Shown here: positions 1-10,858 of the stretch, in pieces
How positions within the stretch are numbered: the stretch's first letter is position 1
How the letters are laid out: each line of letters starts with the position of its first letter
Origin: Sulfurospirillum sp. SCADC
GTDB lineage: Bacteria > Campylobacterota > Campylobacteria > Campylobacterales > Sulfurospirillaceae
NCBI RefSeq assembly: GCF_000743525.1
Contig: NZ_JQGK01000007.1
Span: 1 to 64,000, forward strand
Length of the DNA: 64,000 bases
Direction: 5' to 3'
Notes under the pieces: model-generated
Told to the model about the DNA's origin: nothing
The model's input: the letters and a program-made list of their open reading frames with translations, nothing else
Databases searched by the model: none
Translations under genes and position numbers: made by a program

Positions 1-32
1 GTTTTGGGTTTTTCAGGGTCGACTAGATAGAT

Positions 33-64
33 AAAAAACGGTTAGCCCTTGATTTCAAGGGCTA
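33..64 (-). terminator. Rho-independent terminator after thiC
   Basis: Read on the minus strand, an AGCCCTTG/CAAGGGCT stem with an AAAT loop is followed by a run of six T. It begins just past the thiC stop codon, so it should end the thiC transcript. Confidence 0.8.
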
Positions 65-71
65 AAACGTT

Positions 72-1952
<1,881 letters not shown>

Positions 1953-1954
1953 TT

Positions 1955-2048
1955 ATTTCCTACGCTGGCATTACCCAGATCAGGTTCGTGAAGCCACATT
2001 AATGGACTTCTTGGGGTATCATCTCAGCCATACGTTCGGCACCCCCAC
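1955..2048 (-). promoter_or_regulatory. TPP (THI-box) riboswitch controlling thiC
   Basis: On the minus strand the leader has the conserved THI elements in order: GGGGTGCC, then CTGAGATGATACCC, then GAACCTGATCTGGGTAATGC followed by CAGCGTAGG. The aptamer ends only a few bases before the thiC ribosome binding site (AAGGAGAT). No terminator with a T run follows it, so control is probably by masking the ribosome binding site (inference). Confidence 0.95.
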
Positions 2049-2067
2049 AGACAATGATACGGGAATG

Positions 2068-2073
2068 ATTATA
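2068..2073 (-). promoter_or_regulatory. Probable -10 box for thiC
   Basis: TATAAT on the minus strand, placed so that transcription would start about ten bases before the riboswitch. No clear -35 is seen, which is usual for sigma-70 promoters in Campylobacterota. Confidence 0.5.
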
Positions 2074-2167
2074 CAAAGCTATGCCCAAAAGAGACTTAAG
2101 AAAAAACGTTGGGCAGAAGAAAGGGTGTTTTTGTATAAGGGACGTTTCTTTTCTTTACATGTAAAGA

Positions 2168-2584
2168 TTATTTTGCGATGACGAAGGTGCTGTTTTTGAT
2201 TTGGTAGTGTTGTGTCTCTTTGAGTGGTATGGGAAACGGGGTGGCGACATTGCCCATAAATTCGGGTACGCTGAGGCGGTAGTCGTTGGTGGGGTATTTC
2301 TCTTCCAAGAGGACTTTCGCAGAGCCGATGATTTGGTTGGCGAGCTCTTTAAGCAGATCATCAAGGTCGTCTTCGCAGAGATTTTCTTCAAAAAGAAGGT
2401 TTAGTGCGATCTCATCCAACACCTTCTTTTCAAAAAAAAGATACCACGTATGTTCCATCTCATTTTCGATGAGGGCAATGGCGGAACCATAAAAATAGCT
2501 TCCTATTTCGGACGCTTTTTGTGGAACTTCACACAAAATGGTTGAGCAGAAATTCTCGGTCGCTTGGATCACAGCTTCTTGCAT
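2168..2584 (-). CDS. CheX-like chemotaxis phosphatase domain protein
   Basis: A 138-residue single-domain protein that looks like the CheC/CheX/FliY family, which dephosphorylates CheY-P. The key sign is the helix KELANQIIG near residues 79-87: the acidic-x2-Asn pair (Glu80, Asn83) matches the catalytic E-x2-N motif. A second feature is the C-terminal strand-rich half ending TPFPIPL. It has no membrane segment and should be cytoplasmic. It stands alone between thiC and a permease, with no other chemotaxis gene nearby. A palindrome copy sits 2 bases past its stop codon. The family call rests on the motif and length only. Confidence 0.65.
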   Translation of the reverse strand: MQEAVIQATENFCSTILCEVPQKASEIGSYFYGSAIALIENEMEHTWYLFFEKKVLDEIALNLLFEENLCEDDLDDLLKELANQIIGSAKVLLEEKYPTNDYRLSVPEFMGNVATPFPIPLKETQHYQIKNSTFVIAK

Positions 2585-2731
2585 GGTTTTCCCTTGACGT
2601 GAATGGATGAACCATTATAAGTTAAACTCTTTAAATTATGGATTAAATAAAAATTGAGCACGCAATAGCGTTATATTTTTGTTAAAAACGCTACAATGGC
2701 GTTTTGATTTTTTACAGAATAAGGGAATTTT

Positions 2732-4069
2732 ATGCACGCAAAAGGGCTTTCACGAGGTCTTAAAAATAGACACGTCCAACTTATTGCACTGGGCGGTGCT
2801 ATTGGAACGGGTCTTTTTTTAGGGGTTTCTACTACGGTTCAACTCACAGGTCCAGCGGTACTTTTAGGGTATGCGTTGGGGGGATTTATTGCATTTATGA
2901 TTATGCGTCAACTGGGCGAAATGGTCGTCGAAGAGCCAGTGGCAGGCTCATTTAGTCACTTCGCGAACAAATACTGGCATCCATTCGCTGGCTTTGCCTC
3001 AGGCTGGAATTACTGGATACTCTACGTTTTAGTCGGTATGGCAGAACTGACCGCCATTGGTACGTTTGTGCATTTTTGGCTTCCAAACATTCCGACATGG
3101 GCATCGGCGGCGTTTTTCTTTGTTTTAGTTAACCTTGTCAATTTGGTCAATGTACGCATTTACGGAGAGTTTGAGTTTTGGTTTTCCATCATCAAAGTCG
3201 CAGCGATTATCGCGATGATCGCATTTGGAAGTTACTTGCTGATCAGTGGAAACGGTGGTGAAAGTGCGCACTTTAGCAACCTTTGGGCGTTGGAGGGTGG
3301 ATTTTTCCCTCATGGCATTCAAGGCTTTTTGATGGCGATGGTCTTCATCATGTTCTCGTTTGGTGGATTGGAGCTCATCGGCATTGCAGCCGCTGAGACG
3401 GACGATCCAAGCCATACGATTCCACGCGCGACCAACCAAGTCATTTACCGCATTCTCATCTTTTACATCGGCGCACTGGCGATCTTGCTCTCACTTATGC
3501 CATGGATGAATATGACCAAAGACGTGACACCGTTTGTGATGGTGTTTAGCAGTCTCAATGAAAATTTCATCGCGCATGTGCTGAATGCCATCGTGCTTAC
3601 CGCCGCACTTTCGGTCTATAACAGCGGTGTTTACTCGAACTCTCGTATGCTCTTTGGCTTAGCCGCACAAGGCAATGCACCCAAGATGCTGATGAGCTTA
3701 AACGCTAAAGGTGTGCCTGTCAATGCGGTGCTTTTCTCAGCGCTCATTACGGGACTGTGTGTCGTACTCAACTACTTTATGCCCGAAGATGCGTTTAAAT
3801 TTTTGATGGCATTGGTCGTTTCAGCGCTTGTCGTCAACTGGTTTATGATCAGCTTTGCGCATCTCAAATTTCGTTATGCAAAGATCAAAGAGGGCGTGGA
3901 GCCTAAGTTTAAAGCGTTTTGGTTCCCTGTGGGCAACATCATCTGCCTTCTTTTCTTTGTGATGATTTTGGTCATTATGCTGTTTATCGATGGTATTAAC
4001 ATCTCGGTTTATCTCATCCCAGCTTGGATCGCACTCCTTGCCGTTGGGTACAAACTCTCTCGCAAATAA
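2732..4069 (+). CDS. aroP: Aromatic amino acid permease, AroP-like (APC superfamily)
   Basis: An inner-membrane amino acid:proton symporter of the AAT family. The N-terminal region closely follows enterobacterial AroP: RGLKNRHVQLIALGGAIGTG, then MRQLGEMVVEEPVAGSFSHFA and FASGWNYW. The central FSFGGLELIGIAAAE and IPRATNQVIYRI segments are also shared. About 12 hydrophobic segments fit the family, and 445 residues is slightly short of the usual 455-460. Phenylalanine, tyrosine and tryptophan are the likely substrates, but PheP- or ProY-type specificity cannot be excluded. The start follows an AAGGGAA ribosome binding site. A possible -10 (TACAAT) lies at 2692-2697. It is a single gene, followed by a 34-bp perfect palindrome. 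Confidence 0.82.
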   Translation: MHAKGLSRGLKNRHVQLIALGGAIGTGLFLGVSTTVQLTGPAVLLGYALGGFIAFMIMRQLGEMVVEEPVAGSFSHFANKYWHPFAGFASGWNYWILYVLVGMAELTAIGTFVHFWLPNIPTWASAAFFFVLVNLVNLVNVRIYGEFEFWFSIIKVAAIIAMIAFGSYLLISGNGGESAHFSNLWALEGGFFPHGIQGFLMAMVFIMFSFGGLELIGIAAAETDDPSHTIPRATNQVIYRILIFYIGALAILLSLMPWMNMTKDVTPFVMVFSSLNENFIAHVLNAIVLTAALSVYNSGVYSNSRMLFGLAAQGNAPKMLMSLNAKGVPVNAVLFSALITGLCVVLNYFMPEDAFKFLMALVVSALVVNWFMISFAHLKFRYAKIKEGVEPKFKAFWFPVGNIICLLFFVMILVIMLFIDGINISVYLIPAWIALLAVGYKLSRK

Positions 4070-4075
4070 TTCTAA

Positions 4076-4109
4076 GTCTTTACATGTAAAACGTTTTACA
4101 TGTAAAGAC
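4076..4109. repeat. 34-bp perfect palindrome built from two TTTACATGTAAA copies
   Basis: Two 12-mer palindromes (4079-4090 and 4095-4106) are joined by ACGT and flanked by GTC and GAC. The whole 34 bases read the same on both strands. It begins 6 bases after the aroP stop codon. It could fold as a hairpin in aroP mRNA, but no T run follows, so a terminator role is uncertain. Confidence 0.95.
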
Positions 4110-4175
4110 GACTTCCCTCGCTAAACCACTCTTTAAATGGTTTATTAAGAGGGGTTCGAGTAAAATCTAACATCT

Positions 4176-4181
4176 TATAAT
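4176..4181 (+). promoter_or_regulatory. Probable -10 box for tauE-like/uvrA
   Basis: TATAAT ending 16 bases before the ATG of the next gene. Transcription would start about ten bases before the ATG, giving a very short leader, consistent with no clear ribosome binding site there. Confidence 0.5.
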
Positions 4182-4197
4182 TAAAGTTGGCATATCG

Positions 4198-4947
4198 ATG
4201 TTGGTGGGGCTTGGATTCTTTGGTATTTTAGTAGGGTTTTCGTCTGGTTTTTTTGGTATCGGTGGTGGTACCATTTTAGTCCCAGCGCTCATCTATTTTG
4301 GCTATGATATCAAGATGGCGATTGGCATTTCGGTGATGCAGATGATCTTTAGCTCCATGTTTGGCTCGTATCATAATTATAAAGCAGGAAGTTTGGCGCT
4401 TAAGAGTGGCATTATCTTAGGAATTGGCTCTTTTATCGGCGCTGCTTTTAGTGGTATGATCGTCGACGCGATGCCCCATTTAGCGCTTTTAATGCTTTTT
4501 GCGCTTATTTTACTGCTTTCGATTTATAAAATGTTTACCGCAAACCTTGAGCCAAAACTTCACCCCAACGAATCCATCGTTTTGCTTCTACTGATCGGCG
4601 TCGTTGTGGGCGCACTTTCCATTAGCACGGGAACGGGTGGGGCTATTTTTCTCACCCCTGCGCTGGTTGGCTTCTTGGGATGGGACATTAAAAAAGCGGT
4701 GGGAACGACCCTCTTTTTTGTGATTTTTGGCTCTATTTCAGGCTTTATCAGTCTTTCGCTGCATGGCTATGTGGATTATGCGGTGGGGGCTACGATTGGT
4801 ATGGGTTCTGTTATGGGGGTTTATTTTGGTGTTAAACTATCGCACCGCATCGAAAAAAAGATGCAAAGACGCGCATTGTTGATCTTGTATACGGTTATGT
4901 TTATCCTAACCTTCAATAAAATTTTAAGTGAGATGAATGTCCTATGA
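4198..4947 (+). CDS. TauE/SafE family membrane permease
   Basis: A 249-residue integral membrane protein of the sulfite exporter TauE/SafE (DUF81) family, which moves small sulfur or organic anions across the inner membrane. The family signature is present twice, as expected for its internal repeat: GFSSGFFGIGGGTILVPAL near residue 13 and SISTGTGGAIFLTPALVG near residue 140. About eight hydrophobic segments are visible. The substrate cannot be read from the sequence. The stop codon overlaps the uvrA start (ATGA), so the two are co-transcribed and probably translationally coupled, although no shared function is obvious. Confidence 0.85.
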   Translation: MLVGLGFFGILVGFSSGFFGIGGGTILVPALIYFGYDIKMAIGISVMQMIFSSMFGSYHNYKAGSLALKSGIILGIGSFIGAAFSGMIVDAMPHLALLMLFALILLLSIYKMFTANLEPKLHPNESIVLLLLIGVVVGALSISTGTGGAIFLTPALVGFLGWDIKKAVGTTLFFVIFGSISGFISLSLHGYVDYAVGATIGMGSVMGVYFGVKLSHRIEKKMQRRALLILYTVMFILTFNKILSEMNVL

Positions 4948-7766
4948 TAAAAATTTACGGCGCTAGAGAGAATAATCTTAAAAATATCAACCTAGAAATT
5001 CCCAAAAACAAACTCGTGGTTTTTACGGGGCTTAGTGGAAGTGGTAAAAGTACGTTGGCGTTTGATACGCTCTACGCCGAGGGTCAACGTCGCTACATCG
5101 AGTCGCTTTCGTCTTATGCCAGACAGTTTTTGGACCGTGTGGGAAAACCCGATGTCGATAAAATCGAAGGATTAACCCCTGCCATTGCGATTGATCAAAA
5201 GACAACGAGCAAAAACCCACGCTCAACCGTGGGAACGATTACGGAGATTTACGATTATCTGCGCCTTTTGTACGCGCGTGTGGGAAAACAGCACTGTCAT
5301 CTTTGTGGTAAAGAGATCTCCCAGATGTCGGTGGCGGACATCATCGAGCAGGTTTTAAAACTGCCTCCTGAGACGAAGCTTTCCATTTTGGCGCCACTGG
5401 TACGCGAGAAAAAAGGAAGTTTTGCCGACATGATCGAGTCGCTTCGTCACAAAGGCTATGTGCGAGCACTGGTCGATGGCGTGATGGTGCGGTTGGATGA
5501 AGAGATCGAGCTTTTGAAAACTAAAAAACATACCATTAAAGTCATCATCGACCGTGTCGTGGTGCGTGATGAAAACAGAGATCGTATTGCTACGGACATT
5601 GAAAAAGCACTTTTGGAGAGTTACGGCGAAGTGGAACTGGACATCTCCAATGCCGAAGAAGTAGGGCTTGCAACGTCTCACATTCATTACAGCGAACATT
5701 TGGCGTGTTTTGATTGTAAGATCAGTTTTGAACCCCTCGAGCCGCTCTCGTTTTCGTTTAACTCGCCCAAAGGTGCCTGTCCAACGTGCGATGGTTTGGG
5801 TATTCGCTACACGCTTGATTTGAAGAAAATCATCAATGAACATGTGAGTATCGAAGAGGGTGCGATTAAAATCTTTTATGGCTTTAATAAAAGCTTTTAC
5901 GCTAAATTCTTGCAAGCGTTTTGTGAAGCGGCAGGCATTAATACCAAAATACCGTATGAAGAGTTAGAGGAGTACCAACAAAAAGCTATTTTGCACGGTG
6001 GCGTGGAAGATGCGACCTTCTTTTGGAAAAAACATAAGCTGACCCGTAAATGGGAAGGTGTGATCAAAATCGCTTACGATATGCTCAAAGATGAAAAAGA
6101 GCTTGGCGATTATATGAGTGAAAAGACGTGCGACACGTGTGGTGGATACCGTCTGAAAAAAGAGAGTCTAGCAGTGCGTTTAGCCAAGAAAAACATCGCC
6201 GATATTTTGGAACTCCCCATCGATCAATGTTTGGCTTTTTTCAAAGACGAAAAAAACTTTGCTTCGATGAAAGCCCAGCACAAGATGATCTCGGAGCCTA
6301 TTTTAAAAGAGATCAAAGAGCGTCTGTTTTTCCTATTTGACGTGGGTCTGGGCTACATCAGCCTTGGGCGCGATGCACGAACGATCAGTGGTGGTGAGGC
6401 ACAGCGGATTCGTATTGCTTCGCAAATTGGGAGTGGTTTGACAGGTGTCATGTACGTGCTTGATGAGCCAAGCATCGGGTTGCATGAACGCGATACACTT
6501 AAACTGATCCGAACGCTGCGCAGTTTGCAGAAAAAAGGCAACTCGGTGATTGTCGTTGAACATGATAAAGAGACGATCAAAACCGCTGATTTTATTGTGG
6601 ACATTGGTCCAGGCGCTGGTAAGTTTGGGGGCGAAGTGGTCTTTCAAGGCACCAACGAAGAGCTTTTAAAAAGCAATACGCTCACCGCGCAATACCTCAA
6701 TGGCACAAAAGTCATTAACTACCGAGAAAACCGCAAACAAGAGCGTTGGATCGAACTCAACCATGTCACGATCAACAATATTCAAAATCTTGATGTCAAA
6801 ATTCCTTTGGGAAATCTTGTCGCCATTACCGGCGTGAGTGGCAGTGGTAAGAGCTCACTGATTCTTCAAACCTTGCTTCCTGTTGCCAAAGAGTATCTGA
6901 ATCGTGCAAAAAAAGTGAACAAAGTTGCGGGTGTTGAGTGCATTGGACTCGATCAACTCGATAAAGTGATCTATCTGGATCAAAGCCCGATCGGTAGGAC
7001 ACCTCGTTCAAATCCTGCGACCTATACAGGCGTCATGGATGAGATCAGGGCTCTGTTTGCGAAAACCAAAGAGGCGCAAATTCGTGGTTACAGTGTCGGC
7101 CGATTTTCGTTTAACGTGAAGGGTGGACGGTGTGAGAAGTGCCAAGGCGATGGCGAAATTAAGATAGAGATGCACTTCTTACCCGATATTATGGTCAAGT
7201 GTGATGTATGTAAAGGGCATCGCTACAACGCACAAACCTTGGAAATCAAGTACAAAGGCAAGTCCATTTCGGACGTTTTAAGTATGAGCGTGGATGAAGC
7301 GTACGAGTTTTTCAAAGCGATTCCTAAAATTAACCAAAAAGTGCAAACGTTGGCAGATGTTGGTTTGGGCTACATTACACTTGGGCAAAATGCGGTAACA
7401 CTGAGTGGTGGCGAAGCACAACGCATCAAACTTGCCAAAGAGCTGAGCAAGAGAGATACCGGCAATACTCTCTACGTTTTGGATGAGCCAACGACGGGTT
7501 TACACTTCGCCGACGTCGATAGATTGGTCAAAGTGTTACACCATCTCACAGATATGGGTAACTCGGTTTTGGTCATTGAGCATAACATGGATGTGATTAA
7601 GAATGCAGACTATATGATCGATATGGGACCAGAGGGTGGAAGCTATGGAGGGCGTATAATCGCGGTTGGAACGCCATTGGACGTTGCTAAAAATTCAGAA
7701 AAATCCGAAAGTTATACGGGGAAATTTTTAGCCCTGGAATTGGAATCAGAAACGAAAAAGCCTTAA
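4944..7766 (+). CDS. uvrA: Excinuclease ABC subunit A, UvrA
   Basis: The damage-recognition ATPase of nucleotide excision repair, which loads UvrB at lesions. The 940 residues contain the two ABC modules of the family, with Walker A GLSGSGKST near residue 29 and GVSGSGKSS near 630. The signature sequences are ISGGEAQRI and LSGGEAQRI, and both Walker B regions are LDEP. Zinc-binding Cys pairs appear at CFDC...CPTC in the first half and at CEKC...CDVC in the second. All functional motifs are intact. UvrC is encoded at 48.4-50.2 kb; UvrB is not in the window. It overlaps the upstream permease by 4 bases. Confidence 0.98.
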   Translation: MIKIYGARENNLKNINLEIPKNKLVVFTGLSGSGKSTLAFDTLYAEGQRRYIESLSSYARQFLDRVGKPDVDKIEGLTPAIAIDQKTTSKNPRSTVGTITEIYDYLRLLYARVGKQHCHLCGKEISQMSVADIIEQVLKLPPETKLSILAPLVREKKGSFADMIESLRHKGYVRALVDGVMVRLDEEIELLKTKKHTIKVIIDRVVVRDENRDRIATDIEKALLESYGEVELDISNAEEVGLATSHIHYSEHLACFDCKISFEPLEPLSFSFNSPKGACPTCDGLGIRYTLDLKKIINEHVSIEEGAIKIFYGFNKSFYAKFLQAFCEAAGINTKIPYEELEEYQQKAILHGGVEDATFFWKKHKLTRKWEGVIKIAYDMLKDEKELGDYMSEKTCDTCGGYRLKKESLAVRLAKKNIADILELPIDQCLAFFKDEKNFASMKAQHKMISEPILKEIKERLFFLFDVGLGYISLGRDARTISGGEAQRIRIASQIGSGLTGVMYVLDEPSIGLHERDTLKLIRTLRSLQKKGNSVIVVEHDKETIKTADFIVDIGPGAGKFGGEVVFQGTNEELLKSNTLTAQYLNGTKVINYRENRKQERWIELNHVTINNIQNLDVKIPLGNLVAITGVSGSGKSSLILQTLLPVAKEYLNRAKKVNKVAGVECIGLDQLDKVIYLDQSPIGRTPRSNPATYTGVMDEIRALFAKTKEAQIRGYSVGRFSFNVKGGRCEKCQGDGEIKIEMHFLPDIMVKCDVCKGHRYNAQTLEIKYKGKSISDVLSMSVDEAYEFFKAIPKINQKVQTLADVGLGYITLGQNAVTLSGGEAQRIKLAKELSKRDTGNTLYVLDEPTTGLHFADVDRLVKVLHHLTDMGNSVLVIEHNMDVIKNADYMIDMGPEGGSYGGRIIAVGTPLDVAKNSEKSESYTGKFLALELESETKKP

Positions 7767-7854
7767 ATGTTTCTTTTAGTAACTCTTTTTAACTGAAAAA
7801 AACCTAGGAATCTCTTTACATGTAACCCTACATAAGTTAGACACATCTTTTCAT

Positions 7855-7860
7855 TATAAT
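7855..7860 (+). promoter_or_regulatory. Probable -10 box for the first symporter gene
   Basis: TATAAT 30 bases before the TTG start of the next gene. A TTTACATGTAA palindrome copy lies about 30 bases further upstream, roughly where a -35 or activator site would be. Confidence 0.5.
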
Positions 7861-7890
7861 CGCTCTATCTAAAAATTCAAAGGATCTTTC

Positions 7891-9216
7891 TTGGAACAGG
7901 TTACGAGTGTTGTAAAGAAAAAAGATTGGAAAAGTTATACCCTTAAAAGTTTGGCATTTTGGGTTGTTTTTGCCATTATTGCGGGTATTGTGTTTGGTAT
8001 GGTTGACCCTACTATGGCGGTACTCGCCAAACCAGGTATCGATTGGTTTATTCAAATTCTTAAATGGCTTGTAGGACCGATTATCTTTTTAACGATCATC
8101 TCAGGTATTGTAGGGCTTGAGAGTCTTAAAGAAGTTGGCTCTATCGGTTTTAAGGCGTTTGTCTATTTTGAAATTGTGAGTACGTTTGCTTTGGCAATCG
8201 GTGTACTCTTTGGCAATCTTTTTGGCCCAGGAAACGGCATGAACCTCTCGGTTGAGTCGTTGGATCCTAAGAGTGTTGCTAAGTTTACAAACGCTAACCA
8301 AGATGTTGGCTCGTTTATGTCGATTCTAAAAAGTGCGATTCCTCACGATCCTATCACACCGTTTATCCATGGTAACACACTGCAAGTGCTTGTGATGGCA
8401 CTCACGTTTGCCATTTTAATCTCTGCGTTTGGTGGAAAACATAAACCAACGATTTTGAAGCCTCTTGAAATGGCTCAGAACTTTTTCTTTAAAATCTTAA
8501 CGATTTTGATGTGGCTTAGTCCCGTTGCATCATTCAGTGCGATGGCGTTTTTGATCGGTAAATTTGGTATTGCCTCTCTTATCAATATGGCAAGTTTACT
8601 CGGTGTTATGGCAATCTCCGTTCTTGCCTTTATCTTTGGTGTGCTGGGTATCATCATGGCAATTTTTAAGATCAACATCTTCAAATTTATGCGTTTTATC
8701 GCTAAAGAGGTCTTGATCGTCTTTGCAACCTCTTCCAGTGAATCGGCTCTTGCTCCACTCATGAAACGACTTGAGGCAGCAGGGGTTAGTCGAGGAACCA
8801 CGGGACTTGTGATTCCTACGGGTTATTCGTTTAACCTTGATTGTACGAACATCTATCTCTCCTTGTCGATTATTTTTATCTCTCAAGCGTTTAACATTCC
8901 ACTCACCCTTGCGGAAGAGCTTTCGATCATCTTCATCCTTATGGTCACCTCTAAAGGTGCGGTGGGTGTTACAGGCTCAGGCTTTATCGTGCTTGCAGGA
9001 ACCTTATCAGCGATGGGTGGCGCAATTCCTGTGGTCACCGTTGCGGTTCTTTTGGGAGTGGATAAGTTTATGAGTGAGATGCGAGCGGTGGGAAATCTCT
9101 GTGGAAACGCAGTAGCCGCCGTTGTGGTAGGTGCTTGGGATAAACAGATCGATATGGAAAAATTTAAATATGCTCTTGATCATCCTGAAAGTGTTGAAGA
9201 CGTAATTCCTGGTTAA
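7891..9216 (+). CDS. Dicarboxylate/amino acid:cation symporter (DAACS family), copy 1
   Basis: An inner-membrane symporter of the GltP/DctA family, importing C4-dicarboxylates or acidic amino acids with H+ or Na+. The 441 residues show the family's serine-rich re-entrant loop ATSSSESALAPLM near residue 280. The substrate region GLVIPTGYSFNLDCTNIYL near 308 has Cys where DctA and GltPh have Gly in NxDGT. SKGAVGVTGSGFIVLAGTL follows, as in DctA. Translation starts at TTG with an AAAGGA ribosome binding site. A strong terminator follows, so it is its own transcript. A close paralogue comes next. The substrate is not certain. Confidence 0.9.
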   Translation: MEQVTSVVKKKDWKSYTLKSLAFWVVFAIIAGIVFGMVDPTMAVLAKPGIDWFIQILKWLVGPIIFLTIISGIVGLESLKEVGSIGFKAFVYFEIVSTFALAIGVLFGNLFGPGNGMNLSVESLDPKSVAKFTNANQDVGSFMSILKSAIPHDPITPFIHGNTLQVLVMALTFAILISAFGGKHKPTILKPLEMAQNFFFKILTILMWLSPVASFSAMAFLIGKFGIASLINMASLLGVMAISVLAFIFGVLGIIMAIFKINIFKFMRFIAKEVLIVFATSSSESALAPLMKRLEAAGVSRGTTGLVIPTGYSFNLDCTNIYLSLSIIFISQAFNIPLTLAEELSIIFILMVTSKGAVGVTGSGFIVLAGTLSAMGGAIPVVTVAVLLGVDKFMSEMRAVGNLCGNAVAAVVVGAWDKQIDMEKFKYALDHPESVEDVIPG

Positions 9217-9228
9217 TCTTCGTGTAAA

Positions 9229-9263
9229 GCTAATGAGGAAAATCCTCATTAGCGCTCTTTTTT
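9229..9263 (+). terminator. Rho-independent terminator between the two symporter genes
   Basis: An 11-bp stem GCTAATGAGGA/TCCTCATTAGC with a short A-rich loop, followed by GCTC and six T. It lies 12 bases past the stop codon. Confidence 0.88.
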
Positions 9264-9401
9264 AACGGTAAAAATCTCATTAAAATCCTCTCTGCTGTGT
9301 CATAATCAAAGAAATAATTCGCTTATTCGCACGCACATAAGTGCTTACATGTAAACATTTATAGACGCTGTTTTTAGAGTGAGTATCACAAAGGGATTGT
9401 A

Positions 9402-10730
9402 TTGGACGCGCTTAAGGTAAAAAAAGTATCTCGAAGAGATTGGACGCACTATACGGTTAAAAGTTTGGCTTTTTGGGTGGTTGTGGCGATTATCTCCGGT
9501 GTAACGCTTGGGATGGTTGATCCAACTCTTGCGGTCAAAGCAAAACCAGGGATTGATTGGTTTGTTCAGGTGTTAAAATGGTTGGTGGGACCGATTATCT
9601 TTTTAACGATTATCTCAGGAATTGTTGGACTCGAAAGCCTTAAAGAGGTGGGTTCCATCGGGCTTAAGGCGTTCATCTATTTTGAAGTGGTGAGTACGTT
9701 TGCGCTTGCCATTGGCGTGCTCTTTGGAAATATTCTCAAACCTGGGCATGGAATGAACCTGAGCGTTGAGTCTTTAGACGCTTCGAGTGTGGCGAATTTT
9801 ACCAAAACAGGGCAAGAGAGTGCAACGGCGTGGAGCATTTTAAAAAGCGCTATTCCTCATGATCCGATTACCCCATTTTTGCATGGCAATACCCTTCAAG
9901 TTTTGGTGATGGCGTTGGTTTTAGCGGTTCTGCTCTCTGCGTTTGGTGGCAAATACAAACCTGCCATCTTAAAACCTCTCGAGCAGGTGCAAAACGTTTT
10001 CTTTAAAATTTTAACGTTTGTGATGTGGCTAAGCCCACTGGCGAGTTTTAGCGCGATGGCATTTTTGATCGGTAAATTTGGCATTGCTTCTTTGATTGGT
10101 ATGGCAAGTTTGCTGGGCGTTATGCTGGTTTCGGTTTTGGTCTTTTTATTTGGTGTTCTTGGTCTTATCTTGTGTTTTTTCAAAATCAATGTCTTTAAAT
10201 TTATGCGCTTTATCGCCAAAGAAGTTTTAATTGTCTTTGCAACCTCTTCAAGCGAATCGGCATTAGCCCCTTTAATGCGCAAACTAGAAGCAGCAGGGGT
10301 GAGTCGCGGAACCACGGGGCTTGTGATTCCAACGGGTTATTCGTTTAACCTTGATTGTACCAACATCTACCTCTCGCTCTCCATCATCTTTTTGGCGCAA
10401 GCCTTTAACATTCCCCTCACGCTCTCCCATGAGCTCTCCATCATCTTTATTTTGATGGTGGCTTCCAAAGGTGCGGTGGGCGTCACGGGTTCAGGCTTTA
10501 TCGTGCTTGCAGGTACGCTCTCAGCAATGGGCGATGTGATTCCTGTCGTAACGGTGGCGGTTTTACTTGGGGTTGATAAATTTATGAGCGAGATGCGTGC
10601 GGTCGGTAACCTGTGTGGTAACGCGGTTGCGGCGGTGGTCGTTGGCGCTTGGGATAAACAGATCGATATGGAAAAATTCAAATACACACTGGATCACCCC
10701 GAAAGCGTTGAAGACGTCATTCCTTTGTAG
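9402..10730 (+). CDS. Dicarboxylate/amino acid:cation symporter (DAACS family), copy 2
   Basis: A tandem paralogue of the preceding gene, 442 residues and nearly identical in many segments, including the serine-rich loop, NLDCTNIYL and the C-terminal WDKQIDMEKFKY. Synonymous and conservative differences are spread over the whole length, so this is an old duplication rather than an assembly duplicate. It also starts at TTG, after AAAGGGA. The first cytoplasmic residues and the loop near residues 120-150 differ most between the copies and may alter regulation or specificity. It has its own upstream region with a palindrome copy at 9345. Substrate uncertain (dicarboxylate, glutamate or aspartate). 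Confidence 0.9.
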   Translation: MDALKVKKVSRRDWTHYTVKSLAFWVVVAIISGVTLGMVDPTLAVKAKPGIDWFVQVLKWLVGPIIFLTIISGIVGLESLKEVGSIGLKAFIYFEVVSTFALAIGVLFGNILKPGHGMNLSVESLDASSVANFTKTGQESATAWSILKSAIPHDPITPFLHGNTLQVLVMALVLAVLLSAFGGKYKPAILKPLEQVQNVFFKILTFVMWLSPLASFSAMAFLIGKFGIASLIGMASLLGVMLVSVLVFLFGVLGLILCFFKINVFKFMRFIAKEVLIVFATSSSESALAPLMRKLEAAGVSRGTTGLVIPTGYSFNLDCTNIYLSLSIIFLAQAFNIPLTLSHELSIIFILMVASKGAVGVTGSGFIVLAGTLSAMGDVIPVVTVAVLLGVDKFMSEMRAVGNLCGNAVAAVVVGAWDKQIDMEKFKYTLDHPESVEDVIPL

Positions 10731-10747
10731 TCGCATGCAACGAATTG

Positions 10748-10779
10748 GAGTTCTTGCGAAGCTATGGTTGTAAGAACTC
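10748..10779 (+). other. Inverted repeat after the second symporter gene
   Basis: GAGTTCTT and AAGAACTC arms separated by 16 bases, starting 18 bases past the stop. It could be a weak terminator, but no T run follows immediately. Confidence 0.4.
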
Positions 10780-10821
10780 TTCTAGGCGGCTTCTCTCATT
10801 AGCTTTTTAACTAAAGCGCGC

Positions 10822-10827
10822 TATAAT
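10822..10827 (+). promoter_or_regulatory. Probable -10 box for HDOD gene and polA
   Basis: TATAAT about 30 bases before the HDOD start codon, which has an AGAGAGATG-type ribosome binding site. No convincing -35. Confidence 0.45.
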
Positions 10828-10858
10828 CTTTAACAAATTCATAAAGAGAGATGACAGC

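Noticed and set aside
5355-5915. 186-codon minus-strand frame inside uvrA
   Set aside because: Antisense to a fully conserved gene; no start signal or domain.
7891-10730. Assembly duplication of the symporter gene
   Set aside because: The two copies differ at many scattered positions, and the intergenic regions are unrelated.
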